Positions 18,613 through 26,603 are shown, numbered from the stretch's first letter. The stretch is 64,000 nt of DNA from Cellulomonas soli (GCF_013409305.1 NZ_JACBZJ010000001.1:1-64000); one strand, 5' to 3'. The notes: generated from the letters alone by a model not told the origin. Numbers and translations are program-made.

Positions 18613-20424
18613 ATGCCCGAGTTCACCACGCCGTCGTCGGTGACCACCGACCCCACCTGGTCGATCACGACCCTGCTCGCGCAGCGGCTCGCCCGCGACC
18701 CGCAGGACGTCTTCGCCGAGCGACACCAGGACGACGGCTCGTGGTCGCCGGTGACGGTGCAGGAGTTCGTCGACCAGGTGCGGGCCGTGGCCAAGGGGCT
18801 CGTGGCCGGCGGCGTCGAGCCCGGCGACCGCGTCGGCATCATGTCGCGCACCCGGTACGAGTGGACGCTCATCGACTTCGCCGTGTGGGAGGCGGGCGCC
18901 GTCGGCGTGCCGATCTACGAGACCTCCTCGGCGGAGCAGGTGCGCTGGATCGCCGCCGACGCCGGGATCCGGCTCGCCGTGGTCGAGACGCCTACGCATG
19001 CCGCCACGGTCGCGGCGGTGCGTGACGACCTGCCCGGACTGGGCGAGGTGCTCGTCCTCGACGAGGGTGCCGTGGCCACCCTGGTGCAGCGCGGCGCGGA
19101 CGTCCCCGACGAGGAGATCGCCCGTCGCAGCGCCCTGGCCGGCATGGACGACCTGGCCACCGTGATCTACACCTCGGGCACGACCGGCCGACCCAAGGGG
19201 GTCGAGCTCACGCACGGCAACTTCGTCGCGCTCACGCTCAACGGCGTCGAGGGACTGCGCGAGGTCTGTGCCAAGCCGTACTCGCGCACGCTGCTGTTCA
19301 TGCCGCTGGCGCACGTGTTCGCGCGCTTCATCCAGGTGCTGAGCGTCCCGTCGGGCGCCGTGCTGGGGCACACCCCGGACACGCGCAACCTGCTGCCGGA
19401 CCTGGCGGCCTTCCGTCCGACCTTCATCCTGGCTGTACCACGGGTGTTCGAGAAGGTGTACAACTCCGCGGGCCAGAAGGCCGGGTCCGGCGTCTCGCTG
19501 CGGGTCTTCCGGTGGGCGACCAAGGTCGCGATCACGTACTCCCGCGCGCTGGACACCCCCGGCGGGCCGAGCGCGGCCCTGAAGGCGCAGCACCGCCTGG
19601 CCGACCGCCTCGTGCACGCGAAGCTCCGCCAGGCCCTGGGCGGCGCGTGCGAGTTCGCGGTCTCCGGCGGTGCGCCTCTGGGTGAGCGCCTCGGTCACTT
19701 CTACCGCGGGATCGGGGTACGCGTCCTGGAGGGCTACGGCCTGACGGAGACCACCGCCCCGACCGCGGTGAACCGACCCGGGCTGACCAAGGTCGGCACC
19801 GTGGGACCGGCGTTCCCCGGCACGTCGCTGCGGGTGGACGACGCCGGCGAGATCTTCATCAAGGGACCGCACATCTTCCGGGGGTACCGGCACGACGCCG
19901 AGGCCACCGCCGCTGCCCTGTCCGACGGCTGGTTCCGCACGGGCGACCTCGGCGTGCTCGACGCGGACGGCTACCTGCGCATCACGGGGCGCACCAAGGA
20001 GATCATCGTCACCGCCGGCGGCAAGAACGTCGCTCCGGCGGTGCTCGAGGACCGCCTGCGCGGGCACCCGCTGGTCAGCCAGGTCGTGGTGGTCGGCGAC
20101 CAGCGCCCCTTCATCGGCGCGCTCGTCACGCTCGACGCCGAGATGCTGCCCGGGTGGCTGAGCAACCACGGCCTGCCGGCGATGGACGTCGCCACGGCCG
20201 CGGTGCACCCCGCGGTGCGCGACTCGCTCGACGCGGCCGTCGCCCGCACCAACGAGGCGGTCTCGCGTGCGGAGTCGATCCGCAAGATCCACGTGCTGCC
20301 GACGGACTTCACCGAGGCGAACGGGTACCTGACGCCGTCGCTCAAGGTGAAGCGCGCGCTCGTGCTGCGCGACTTCGCCGCGACGATCGAGGAGCTCTAC
20401 ACCGACACCCGCGCCGAGGCCTGA
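18613..20424 (+). CDS. Long-chain fatty acyl-CoA synthetase (FadD15-like)
   Basis: A 603-residue adenylate-forming enzyme that activates fatty acids with ATP and joins them to CoA. The P-loop-like A3 motif is VIYTSGTTGRPKGVELTH (about residue 190), followed by LEGYGLTETTAPTAVNRPG (A5), GWFRTGDLGVLDADGYLRITGR (A7/A8, in part) and the catalytic-lysine region PSLKVKRALVLRDF near the end. TAGGGT at 18576-18581 and AGGAG before ATG 18613 give it its own promoter. Length and order are normal for the FACS family. Confidence 0.92.
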   Translation: MPEFTTPSSVTTDPTWSITTLLAQRLARDPQDVFAERHQDDGSWSPVTVQEFVDQVRAVAKGLVAGGVEPGDRVGIMSRTRYEWTLIDFAVWEAGAVGVPIYETSSAEQVRWIAADAGIRLAVVETPTHAATVAAVRDDLPGLGEVLVLDEGAVATLVQRGADVPDEEIARRSALAGMDDLATVIYTSGTTGRPKGVELTHGNFVALTLNGVEGLREVCAKPYSRTLLFMPLAHVFARFIQVLSVPSGAVLGHTPDTRNLLPDLAAFRPTFILAVPRVFEKVYNSAGQKAGSGVSLRVFRWATKVAITYSRALDTPGGPSAALKAQHRLADRLVHAKLRQALGGACEFAVSGGAPLGERLGHFYRGIGVRVLEGYGLTETTAPTAVNRPGLTKVGTVGPAFPGTSLRVDDAGEIFIKGPHIFRGYRHDAEATAAALSDGWFRTGDLGVLDADGYLRITGRTKEIIVTAGGKNVAPAVLEDRLRGHPLVSQVVVVGDQRPFIGALVTLDAEMLPGWLSNHGLPAMDVATAAVHPAVRDSLDAAVARTNEAVSRAESIRKIHVLPTDFTEANGYLTPSLKVKRALVLRDFAATIEELYTDTRAEA

Positions 20425-20439
20425 GCCCGGGCGTCGCCC

Positions 20440-21606
20440 TCAGACGATCCGGCGCAGCCGCATCTGGTCGCTCGACAGCGTCGGGACGGCCTCGCTGGGC
20501 GTCGACCCGTCCGACCACCGCAGCACCGCACCGACCCCGTCGACCAGCTCGACCTGCCCGTCGTCGACGAGCGTCAGGCCCGCGTCCTGACCGACCGCGG
20601 CCCTCAGCAGCGCGGCGTCGGCGGGCATCGGTCGGACCGGTCCGTCCACGCCGATCACCCCCAGCTCGGTCTCCGACAGCGCGAGCTGCAGCGGCTCCGG
20701 TCCGACCCAGAGCGTGCGCGACCCGAGCCCGGACGTCGGCGAGATGACGAGCTCGGCGACCTGCCCACGCTGCAGCACCGCCACGACGTCCTCGAGCGCC
20801 GTCACCGCACCCGAACCCCGGCCCTGCTGCTCGCGGTACCGGGCCAGCGACGCCTCCCGACGACGCCAGCGGAACGCCTCGAGGCTCTCGGCGACCTTGT
20901 GCCCGAACTCGCGGTGCACGCCCTCGGCCCGCGAGCCGCCGGCGACCTCGACGAGCCGGTCGCGCACCGGCTGGCCGACCGCGTCGCGCACGAGCGCGAC
21001 CGCTCGCACGTCCCCCGTGAGCAGGACGACCTCCGGATCACGGCTCGCCACCGCGCGGTCGACCTCGGCCGCGACAGCCTCGGCGTTCCGGTCCCACGAG
21101 TCCTCGGCGCGCTTGTCCGACAGCCCGCCGTCGCGCACCTTGTGCAGCGCGTCGTGATCACCTTCGACGACCCAGTGCTCGGTGTCACGGACCCCGGTCC
21201 CGTCCGACCAGGTCAGGTCGGCACCCTGCCGGTCGACCACGACGAGCAGCGACCGGGACGACTCGTCGGCCGCCTGCGCGGCGGGCAGGAGCACGGGCAC
21301 CGGTCCGAAGGTGGCGGAGGACGCGGCCGGCGGTGCGGCCACGCACCGGTCGATGCGGACCCCCTCGGCGTCGGCGAGCAGCACGCGCCCGTGCGGGCCG
21401 GAGACGCCCAGCGGCCGGGCGACGCGCTCCTCGATCTCGTCGAGCACGGCCGCGGTGGCTCCCTGCGGCTCGAGCTCACGCCGTAGTGCGCGCCAGCGTC
21501 CCAGGACCTCCTCGTCACCGCTCGCGTCGGCCCGGGTCGCGTCGAGGAAGACGCTGGTGAAGGGGGCGGGTCGTCCGAGAAGGGGCTTGAGCCAGCGCAG
21601 GTCCAT
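20440..21606 (-). CDS. baeRF-type (Rv2629/Vms1-like) protein
   Basis: A 388-residue protein resembling the bacterial and archaeal eRF1-related (baeRF) family that includes mycobacterial Rv2629. It opens MDLRWLKPLLGRPAPFTSVFLDATR, which with EEVLGRWRALRRELEPQG is typical of the group; the middle part (DPEVVLLTGDVRAVALVRDAVG) corresponds to the eRF1-like core and the C-terminal part (VVAVLQRGQVAELVIS) to the L7Ae-like domain. Family relatives are proposed to release or hydrolyse peptidyl-tRNA on stalled ribosomes or to hibernate ribosomes. No catalytic residue can be assigned. GGAGGT precedes ATG 21606. Confidence 0.72.
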   Translation of the reverse strand: MDLRWLKPLLGRPAPFTSVFLDATRADASGDEEVLGRWRALRRELEPQGATAAVLDEIEERVARPLGVSGPHGRVLLADAEGVRIDRCVAAPPAASSATFGPVPVLLPAAQAADESSRSLLVVVDRQGADLTWSDGTGVRDTEHWVVEGDHDALHKVRDGGLSDKRAEDSWDRNAEAVAAEVDRAVASRDPEVVLLTGDVRAVALVRDAVGQPVRDRLVEVAGGSRAEGVHREFGHKVAESLEAFRWRRREASLARYREQQGRGSGAVTALEDVVAVLQRGQVAELVISPTSGLGSRTLWVGPEPLQLALSETELGVIGVDGPVRPMPADAALLRAAVGQDAGLTLVDDGQVELVDGVGAVLRWSDGSTPSEAVPTLSSDQMRLRRIV

Positions 21607-21763
21607 GGAGCACTACCTCCGGGGTCGAGGGGCTCCGGAGGGTGCCGGCCACGCTGCCGGACCGCCCACCGGAACTGACTCCCCCACGATCCGCCAGGCC
21701 CGAGTCACGCGCCACCGGGCGGCAGGGCGAAGGTCCGTGCTCGCGCCGGTCCGGGGTCGGAGA

Positions 21764-22114
21764 TCAGGCCAGCGTCCGCGGATCGTCCTCGGCCCTGTCC
21801 TCGGCCCTGTCCTGGGCATGGTCCTGGGCGATGGCCTCGTGGTGGCGGATGACCTCCTCGACGATGAACGCGAGGAACTTCTCGGCGAACACAGGGTCGA
21901 GGTCGGCCTCGTGGGCGAGCGAGCGCAGCCGCGCGACCTGCTCCTCCTCGCGTCCGGGGTCCGACGGTGGCAGCCCGCGAGAGGCCTTGAGGACCCCGAC
22001 CTGCTGCGTGGCCTTGAACCGCTCGGCCAGCAGGTACACGAGTGCGGCGTCGATGTTGTCGATGCTCCCGCGCAGCCGTCGCAGCTCGGCGGGGATCTCG
22101 GGCAGGTCGCTCAC
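21764..22114 (-). CDS. Chorismate mutase, AroQ type
   Basis: A 116-residue all-helical chorismate mutase converting chorismate to prephenate. LRRLRGSIDNIDAALVYLLAER, TQQVGVLKASRGLPPSDPGREEEQ and FAEKFLAFIVEEVIRHHE give the three helices with the expected Arg, Lys and Glu/Gln positions. It begins at GTG 22114; TAGGAT (22122-22127) lies 7 nt upstream, so the mRNA may be leaderless. The last 18 residues are an acidic QDHA/QDRAED repeat encoded by a 12-bp tandem repeat. Confidence 0.88.
   Translation of the reverse strand: MSDLPEIPAELRRLRGSIDNIDAALVYLLAERFKATQQVGVLKASRGLPPSDPGREEEQVARLRSLAHEADLDPVFAEKFLAFIVEEVIRHHEAIAQDHAQDRAEDRAEDDPRTLA
21785..21832. repeat. Four 12-bp tandem repeats in the 3' end of the chorismate mutase gene
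   Basis: Units GTCCTCGGCCCT, GTCCTCGGCCCT, GTCCTGGGCATG and GTCCTGGGCGAT follow each other without gaps. The length is a multiple of three, so copy-number changes would only alter the length of the acidic tail. Confidence 0.85.
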
Positions 22115-22124
22115 GGGCCCGATC

Positions 22125-22826
22125 CTAGGGGCGCGCGGGTTGCAGATCGGGTCCGGTCCGGGCGTCGACCTCGGCGAAGGAGTCGAGCCGCAGGTCACGC
22201 GAGCGGGCCAGGTGTGCCGAGAGCGCCGCGCGGGCGCGCTCGAGGTCCTGGCTGCGCAGCGCGACCATGACCTCCTCGTGCTCGGCGGTGCTCGCCACGA
22301 GGTCGTTCGTGCTCTCGACGCGACCCAGGTCGTAGATGCGCAGCTGCGCGGTGAGCCGGACGAGCACGTCGCGCACGGTCGGCGAGTGCGCGGCGAGCCA
22401 GAGCTCCTCGTGCCACTGCGCGTGCAGCCGGCGCACCTCGGTCGGGTCGTCGGCCTCCGCGGCGGCGTCGTGCAGGCGCTCGAGCCGGACGAGCTCGAGC
22501 CTGGTCCGGCGCGTCGCGGCGTTGGCGGCGGCGACCGACTCGAGCGCGATCCGGGCCTCGTAGATGTCGAGCACGTCCTCCGCGGTGCCGGACCGGACGC
22601 GGTAACCGCGGACGGCGCGCTCGAGCAGACCGTCCTGCGCGAGCCGGGCCAGCGCCTCGCGGATCGGCGTGCGGGAGACGCCGTAGCGCGAGGTGAGCTG
22701 CGTCTCCTGCAGCAGCGTCCCGGCGGGGAAGACCCCGCGCAGGACGTCCTCGCGCAGCAGCACGTACTGCTGCGCGGTCGCATCCGGCCTGCCGTTGCCG
22801 GTGCGTCCTTGCGGCGCGTCGTCCAC
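22125..22826 (-). CDS. GntR-family regulator, FadR subfamily
   Basis: A 233-residue regulator. The winged helix reads LLQETQLTSRYGVSRTPIREALARL (quoted in part: SRTPIREALARLAQDGLLER), and the C-terminal FCD ligand domain shows YEARIALESVAAANAA, HAQWHEELWLAAHSP and AEHEEVMVALRSQD with the metal-binding His/Asp pattern. I chose GTG 22826, which follows AGAGGGGG; the ATG at 22877 overlaps what looks like the -10 box TAGGAT (22875-22880 on the minus strand). Upstream lies a GTAYAC-type operator, suggesting autoregulation. The divergent sulfur operon or the transporter at 15 kb are possible targets. Confidence 0.87.
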   Translation of the reverse strand: MDDAPQGRTGNGRPDATAQQYVLLREDVLRGVFPAGTLLQETQLTSRYGVSRTPIREALARLAQDGLLERAVRGYRVRSGTAEDVLDIYEARIALESVAAANAATRRTRLELVRLERLHDAAAEADDPTEVRRLHAQWHEELWLAAHSPTVRDVLVRLTAQLRIYDLGRVESTNDLVASTAEHEEVMVALRSQDLERARAALSAHLARSRDLRLDSFAEVDARTGPDLQPARP

Positions 22827-22887
22827 GGCGCCCCCTCTTGGTTCGTGTCCCTGTCGTGCCGGTCGTCGAGGCGCCATCCTAGTCTGC

Positions 22888-22903
22888 GTACACCGACGTA
22901 TAC
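22888..22903 (-). promoter_or_regulatory. Candidate GntR operator
   Basis: GTACAC (22888-22893) and GTATAC (22898-22903) form a near-repeat 10 bp apart, one helical turn, just upstream of the GntR gene. CGACGTATA within it also occurs in the palindromic promoter at 15006-15014. Confidence 0.5.
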
Positions 22904-22944
22904 CGAACGGTGGACACGCGTTCTCGCGGACGCCGGAGCGCGGC

Positions 22945-22978
22945 TAGAGTCGCGGCACCCGCCCGGACGACACAGGAG
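22945..22978 (+). promoter_or_regulatory. Promoter and ribosome site of the sulfur-operon leader
   Basis: TAGAGT (22945-22950) is a good -10 candidate, and AGGAG (22974-22978) lies 6 nt before the TTG start of the leader peptide at 22985. Confidence 0.55.
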
Positions 22979-22984
22979 ATCGCG

Positions 22985-23071
22985 TTGAGCACCGACCAGC
23001 CCCGCCCCGCCGCAGCCCTCGGGCAGCCGCGGTCGCTCGCGGGTGGTCGCTGTCCGCGCTGCTGTCGGTAG
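22985..23071 (+). CDS. Cys-rich leader peptide of sulfur operon
   Basis: A 28-codon frame with TTG start, preceded by AGGAG and ending TAG. It begins MSTDQPRP and finishes GGRCPRCCR, so the only three cysteines (positions 23, 26, 27) sit directly before the stop. The body is R/P/A-rich without other features, as expected for a regulatory leader. It lies between a promoter and the sulfur operon, whose first gene starts 184 nt downstream. Cys-rich upstream frames are known to act as cysteine-responsive attenuators in mycobacteria. A second such frame precedes cysK at 51818. The start codon is weak and the peptide itself need not be stable. Confidence 0.62.
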   Translation: MSTDQPRPAAALGQPRSLAGGRCPRCCR

Positions 23072-23105
23072 ACGCGCCGGAGTCCCCGCGGACCCGCGCG
23101 TCCGC
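23052..23105 (+). promoter_or_regulatory. Mutually exclusive hairpins overlapping the leader Cys codons
   Basis: GTCCGCG (23052-23058), lying in the Cys-Pro-Arg codons, can pair with CGCGGAC (23087-23093). GTCCGC (23100-23105) can pair with the same CGCGGAC segment across a 6-nt loop. A ribosome stalled at the Cys codons would hide the first arm and favour the second hairpin. A further hairpin, GACGCA/TGCGTC (23120-23135), follows. This is the layout of an attenuator, but which structure terminates is not clear. Confidence 0.45.
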
Positions 23106-23255
23106 ACCCCGCGAGCGCCGACGCACCCGTGCGTCCCGGCACCCACGAGCCTGCCGCACCCCAGCGGCGTCGCTGCCGGACCCCGACCCCGGCCGCGCGC
23201 TCCCCGTCGGCCCCTGCCATCCACCCTTGCCCGAACGCCCGTCACGGAGGCGACC

Positions 23256-23891
23256 ATGCCCGCACCCATCCTCGCGACCCGGACGCGTCAGCGCGTCGAC
23301 TGGGCCACGATCGGCGTGCACCTGACGTCGACCCCGCGGCTCGGCGCGACCACTCGCGTCATCGCGGTCGACGGCTTCTCCGGCGCCGGCAAGACGTGGT
23401 TCGCCGACCGGCTCGCCCGGTCGCTGGATGCCACGCTGCTGCACCTCGACGACCTCGTGCCCGGCTGGGACGCACTGGCCGAAGGTGTCGACCGGCTCAC
23501 CGAGCGCGTCCTGCGCCCCCTGCACGCAGGCAAGCCCGCACACGTCACCCGCTACGACTGGGTCCAGGGCCGGATCGCCGAACCGATCCACGTGCCGACC
23601 GCCCCCGTCCTCGTCATCGAAGGATCAGGCGCGGGAGCCGTCGTCGACCGCACGCTCGTCGACGCCGTCCTGTGGGTCGACGTCCCGGGCACGGTTCGCG
23701 ACGCCCGGCTGGACGCCCGCTCCGACCGCGAGACCTACCTCCCGTTCCGCGACCTCTGGCACGCCCAGGAGGTCGACCTCGCCACACGCGCCTGTACCCG
23801 CGCCCGGGCCGACCACATCGTCTCGGGCGTGACGGAGCACGGAGCACGGCTGTCACCCCGGCGCACCACCGACAGCCCGGCTCGGCACTGA
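23256..23891 (+). CDS. P-loop kinase-like protein (uridine-kinase-like)
   Basis: A 211-residue P-loop NTPase with Walker A GFSGAGKT at residues 40-47 and LLHLDDLVPGWDALAEGVDRL after it, as in uridine-kinase-like proteins of actinobacteria. VLVIEGSGAGAVVDR and LDARSDRETYLPFRDLW follow. Substrate unknown. ATG 23256 follows CGGAGG. It is the first gene after the Cys-leader region and 78 bp before the importer; a CGGCCGC-GTGA-GCGGCCG hairpin (23899-23916) in that gap could lower or protect downstream mRNA. Its place in a sulfur operon is unexplained. Confidence 0.75.
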   Translation: MPAPILATRTRQRVDWATIGVHLTSTPRLGATTRVIAVDGFSGAGKTWFADRLARSLDATLLHLDDLVPGWDALAEGVDRLTERVLRPLHAGKPAHVTRYDWVQGRIAEPIHVPTAPVLVIEGSGAGAVVDRTLVDAVLWVDVPGTVRDARLDARSDRETYLPFRDLWHAQEVDLATRACTRARADHIVSGVTEHGARLSPRRTTDSPARH

Positions 23892-23969
23892 ACGATCTCG
23901 GCCGCGTGAGCGGCCGGCCGCACGACCCACCCGTCCACTGCACCCGCACACCCATCGGAAGGCACCACC

Positions 23970-24995
23970 ATGTCGACCCGCCACCCGCATCGCCTCGCGC
24001 TGCTCGCCGTCCCGTCGCTGCTCGCGCTCGCCGCGTGCTCCTCCCCGGCGGCCGGGTCGAGCGACGACGCCTCTGCCGACGGCCTCACACCCGTGACCGT
24101 CGTGCTCGACTGGACGCCCAACACCAACCACACGGGTCTGTACGTCGCGCTGGCCAACGGCTACTTCGCCGACCAGGGCCTCGACGTCTCGATCGTGCAG
24201 CCGCCCGAGGACGGCGCCGAGGCGCTCGTCGCCTCCGGGTCGGCGCAGTTCGGCGTCAGCTACCAGGAGAACGTCACGCAGGCCCGGCAGTCCGACGTGC
24301 CGATCGTCTCGATCGCGGCCGTGATCGCGCACAACACCTCGGGGTTCGCCTCCCCCGTCGACCGTGGGATCACCCGGCCGAAGGACTACGAGGGTCACGT
24401 CTACGGCGGCTGGGGCAGCCCGATCGAGGGCGCGATCCTGTCCGCGCTCGTCGCCGGTGACGGCGGCGACCCGTCGAAGGTCACCAACGTCGACATCGGC
24501 ACCACGAGCGTCATCCAGGCGTTCCAGCGCGACATCGACCTCGGCTGGGTCTTCGAGGGCTGGGACGTTCCGCTCGCGCAGGAGCAGGGCCTGGACCTCA
24601 ACCTGCAGCTCGTGCGCGACTACGACGACGCGCTCGACTGGTACACGCCCGTCCTCATCAGCAACGAGGACGTCGTGGCCGACCAGCCCGAGCTCGCGCA
24701 GTCGTTCGTGACCGCCGCGACGCAGGGCTACACCTACGCGATCGAGCACCCGGCCGAGGCAGCCGACCTGCTGCTCGAGCAGGTGCCCGACCTGGACGCC
24801 GAGCAGGTTCACGCCAGCCAGGAGTACCTGGCAGACGAGTACCAGTCGGACTCGCCCGAGTGGGGCTACCAGCGCGACGAGGTGTGGTCGGGCTTCAGCA
24901 CCTGGCTCGAGGAGAACGACATCATCGACCCGGGCTTCGACTGGGCGTCGGCCTACACCAACGAGTTCGTCGAAGGCGTGGACGACCAGGCATGA
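23970..24995 (+). CDS. NMT1/SsuA-type ABC substrate-binding lipoprotein
   Basis: A 341-residue lipoprotein. The signal peptide ends in ALAACS (Cys near residue 23). VVLDWTPNTNHTGLYVALANGYF and YQENVTQARQSDVPIVSIAA are characteristic of the NMT1/THI5 fold shared by binding proteins for sulfonates and for thiamine pyrimidines. WTPNTNHTGLY is closest to the pyrimidine (ThiY) branch. No TPP riboswitch is visible upstream, while a Cys-rich leader and sulfur enzymes share the operon, so I favour a sulfur compound. GGAAGG precedes the ATG. Confidence 0.88.
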   Translation: MSTRHPHRLALLAVPSLLALAACSSPAAGSSDDASADGLTPVTVVLDWTPNTNHTGLYVALANGYFADQGLDVSIVQPPEDGAEALVASGSAQFGVSYQENVTQARQSDVPIVSIAAVIAHNTSGFASPVDRGITRPKDYEGHVYGGWGSPIEGAILSALVAGDGGDPSKVTNVDIGTTSVIQAFQRDIDLGWVFEGWDVPLAQEQGLDLNLQLVRDYDDALDWYTPVLISNEDVVADQPELAQSFVTAATQGYTYAIEHPAEAADLLLEQVPDLDAEQVHASQEYLADEYQSDSPEWGYQRDEVWSGFSTWLEENDIIDPGFDWASAYTNEFVEGVDDQA

Positions 24996-25801
24996 CCGAG
25001 ACGCACACGACCGGGACGAGGCCGGCACGCCCGGCGGTCGTCCCCCGGACCCGGAGCCGGCTGCTGCCGCCCCTCCTCGGCGTGGTCGCGCTCCTGGTCG
25101 TGTGGCAGACGGCGACCTGGCTGTTCGCCGTGCCCGCGTGGATGCTGCCGAGCCCGTCGCGGATCGTCGTCGAGGCCGTGGCCGTCGCGCCCGACCTCGG
25201 CGACGACCTGCTGGCCACCACCTGGCTCACCGTCCTCGGCTTCGCGATCGGTGCCGTGCTCGGCCTGCTCGTCGCCGCTCTGCTGCACCTGGTCGACCCG
25301 CTCAAGCAGGCCGTCTACCCCCTGCTGATCGTCAGCCAGAACGTGCCCACCATCGCGCTCGCACCGCTGCTGGTGATCTGGTTCGGGTTCGGCCTGACCC
25401 CGAAGATCGTGGTGATCGTCCTGGTGTGCTTCTTCCCGGTCGCCGTGGCCGCGATGGACGGCCTGCGCGCCGCGGACCCCGTGGCCCTGGACTACCTGCG
25501 GATGTCCGGGGCCGACCGGGGGCAGGTCTTCCGACTGCTGGAGGTCCCCGGCTCGCTGCCCACGGTCTTCTCAGGCCTGAAGATCGCCGCGACCTACGCC
25601 GTGATGGGCGCGGTCGTGGCCGAGTGGGTCGGCTCCGACCGCGGGCTTGGGCACTACATGCTGCTGCAGAAATCCGCGTTCCGGGCCGACCGGATGTTCG
25701 TCTCGATCGCCGTGATCATCGCGCTCAGCCTGCTGCTCTTCGGTCTGATCGCGCTGCTCGAGCGGCGGCTGACCCGTTGGAGGCCCCGCCGTGAGCGCTG
25801 A
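24992..25801 (+). CDS. ABC transporter permease, SsuC/ThiX type
   Basis: A 269-residue permease with about six membrane helices, starting at ATG 24992 in an ATGA overlap with the binding-protein gene. The EAA loop is DYLRMSGADRGQVFRLLEVPGSLPTVF in part (LEVPGSLPTVFSGLKIAATY). PLLVIWFGFGLTPKIVVIVL is typical of the sulfonate/nitrate/taurine permease family. Its last 11 bp overlap the ATPase gene. Confidence 0.92.
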   Translation: MTETHTTGTRPARPAVVPRTRSRLLPPLLGVVALLVVWQTATWLFAVPAWMLPSPSRIVVEAVAVAPDLGDDLLATTWLTVLGFAIGAVLGLLVAALLHLVDPLKQAVYPLLIVSQNVPTIALAPLLVIWFGFGLTPKIVVIVLVCFFPVAVAAMDGLRAADPVALDYLRMSGADRGQVFRLLEVPGSLPTVFSGLKIAATYAVMGAVVAEWVGSDRGLGHYMLLQKSAFRADRMFVSIAVIIALSLLLFGLIALLERRLTRWRPRRER

Positions 25802-26603
25802 TCCTCGTCTGCACCTCGACGACGTGCACGTCTCGTTCCCCACGGCCGGCGGCGAGCTGTCCGTGCTCGACGGGGTGTCCCTGACCGTGCAGCCCGGTGA
25901 GTTCGTCTCGATCATCGGCCCGTCCGGCTCCGGCAAGAGCACGCTGCTGCACGTGGTCGGCGGGCTCGTCCGTCCGGGCTCGGGGTCGGTCCGGCTCGAC
26001 GACCAGGACGTCACCGGCAGCCGCGGCCACATCAGCCACATGCCGCAGCAGCCCGCGCTGCTGCCATGGCGCTCCGTGCTGGAGAACGTCCTGCTCGCGC
26101 AGGAGGTCGCCCGCACCCGCACGCCCGCCTCGGTCGAGGAGGCGCGCGACTGGCTCGACCGGCTCGGCCTGGGATCGTTTGCCGACGCCTACCCGCACAC
26201 CCTGTCCGGCGGCATGCAGCAGCGGGTCGCGTTCCTGCGCGCGCTGCTCTCGCCACGTCGGTTCATGTGCCTGGACGAGCCGTTCTCCGCCCTGGACGCG
26301 CTGACCCGCGCCGACATGCAGCACTGGTTGCTGCGCCTGTGGGAGGAGACCCGGCGCTCGGTGCTGTTCGTCACGCACAACATCGAGGAGGCCCTGCTGC
26401 TCTCGGACAGCGTGTACGTCCTCTCCCACCGGCCGACCCGGATCCTGCAGAAGGTCGACGTGCCGTGGCCGCGCCCGCGCGCCGAGGACGTCGTCGACCA
26501 CCCGGACTTCATCCGCCTGCGCCGCGAGCTCGCGGCGCTGCTGCGCCCGACCGATGCGGTCCACCCCGCCCTGCCCGCCCACGCCACCTCGGAGCTGTCA
26601 TGA
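25791..26603 (+). CDS. ABC transporter ATP-binding protein, SsuB/TauB type
   Basis: A 270-residue ATPase with GTG start 25791. Walker [10 protein letters not shown], a Q-loop in MPQQPALLPW, the signature LSGGMQQR, Walker B FMCLDEPFSALD and the switch His in FVTHNIEEAL are all present. The MPQQPALLPWRSV stretch and DEPFSALDALTR are characteristic of the sulfonate/nitrate family. It overlaps both neighbours, so it is translationally coupled. Confidence 0.93.
   Translation: MSADPRLHLDDVHVSFPTAGGELSVLDGVSLTVQPGEFVSIIGPSGSGKSTLLHVVGGLVRPGSGSVRLDDQDVTGSRGHISHMPQQPALLPWRSVLENVLLAQEVARTRTPASVEEARDWLDRLGLGSFADAYPHTLSGGMQQRVAFLRALLSPRRFMCLDEPFSALDALTRADMQHWLLRLWEETRRSVLFVTHNIEEALLLSDSVYVLSHRPTRILQKVDVPWPRPRAEDVVDHPDFIRLRRELAALLRPTDAVHPALPAHATSELS

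Noticed and set aside
22950..23255. TPP riboswitch before the NMT1/ThiY-like importer
   Set aside because: The CTGAGA and related THI-box blocks are absent, which weakens a thiamine-precursor role.
23899..23916. Terminator ending the sulfur-operon leader transcript after the kinase gene
   Set aside because: The hairpin is only 7 bp and the importer has no separate promoter that I can see, so the genes are better read as one operon.
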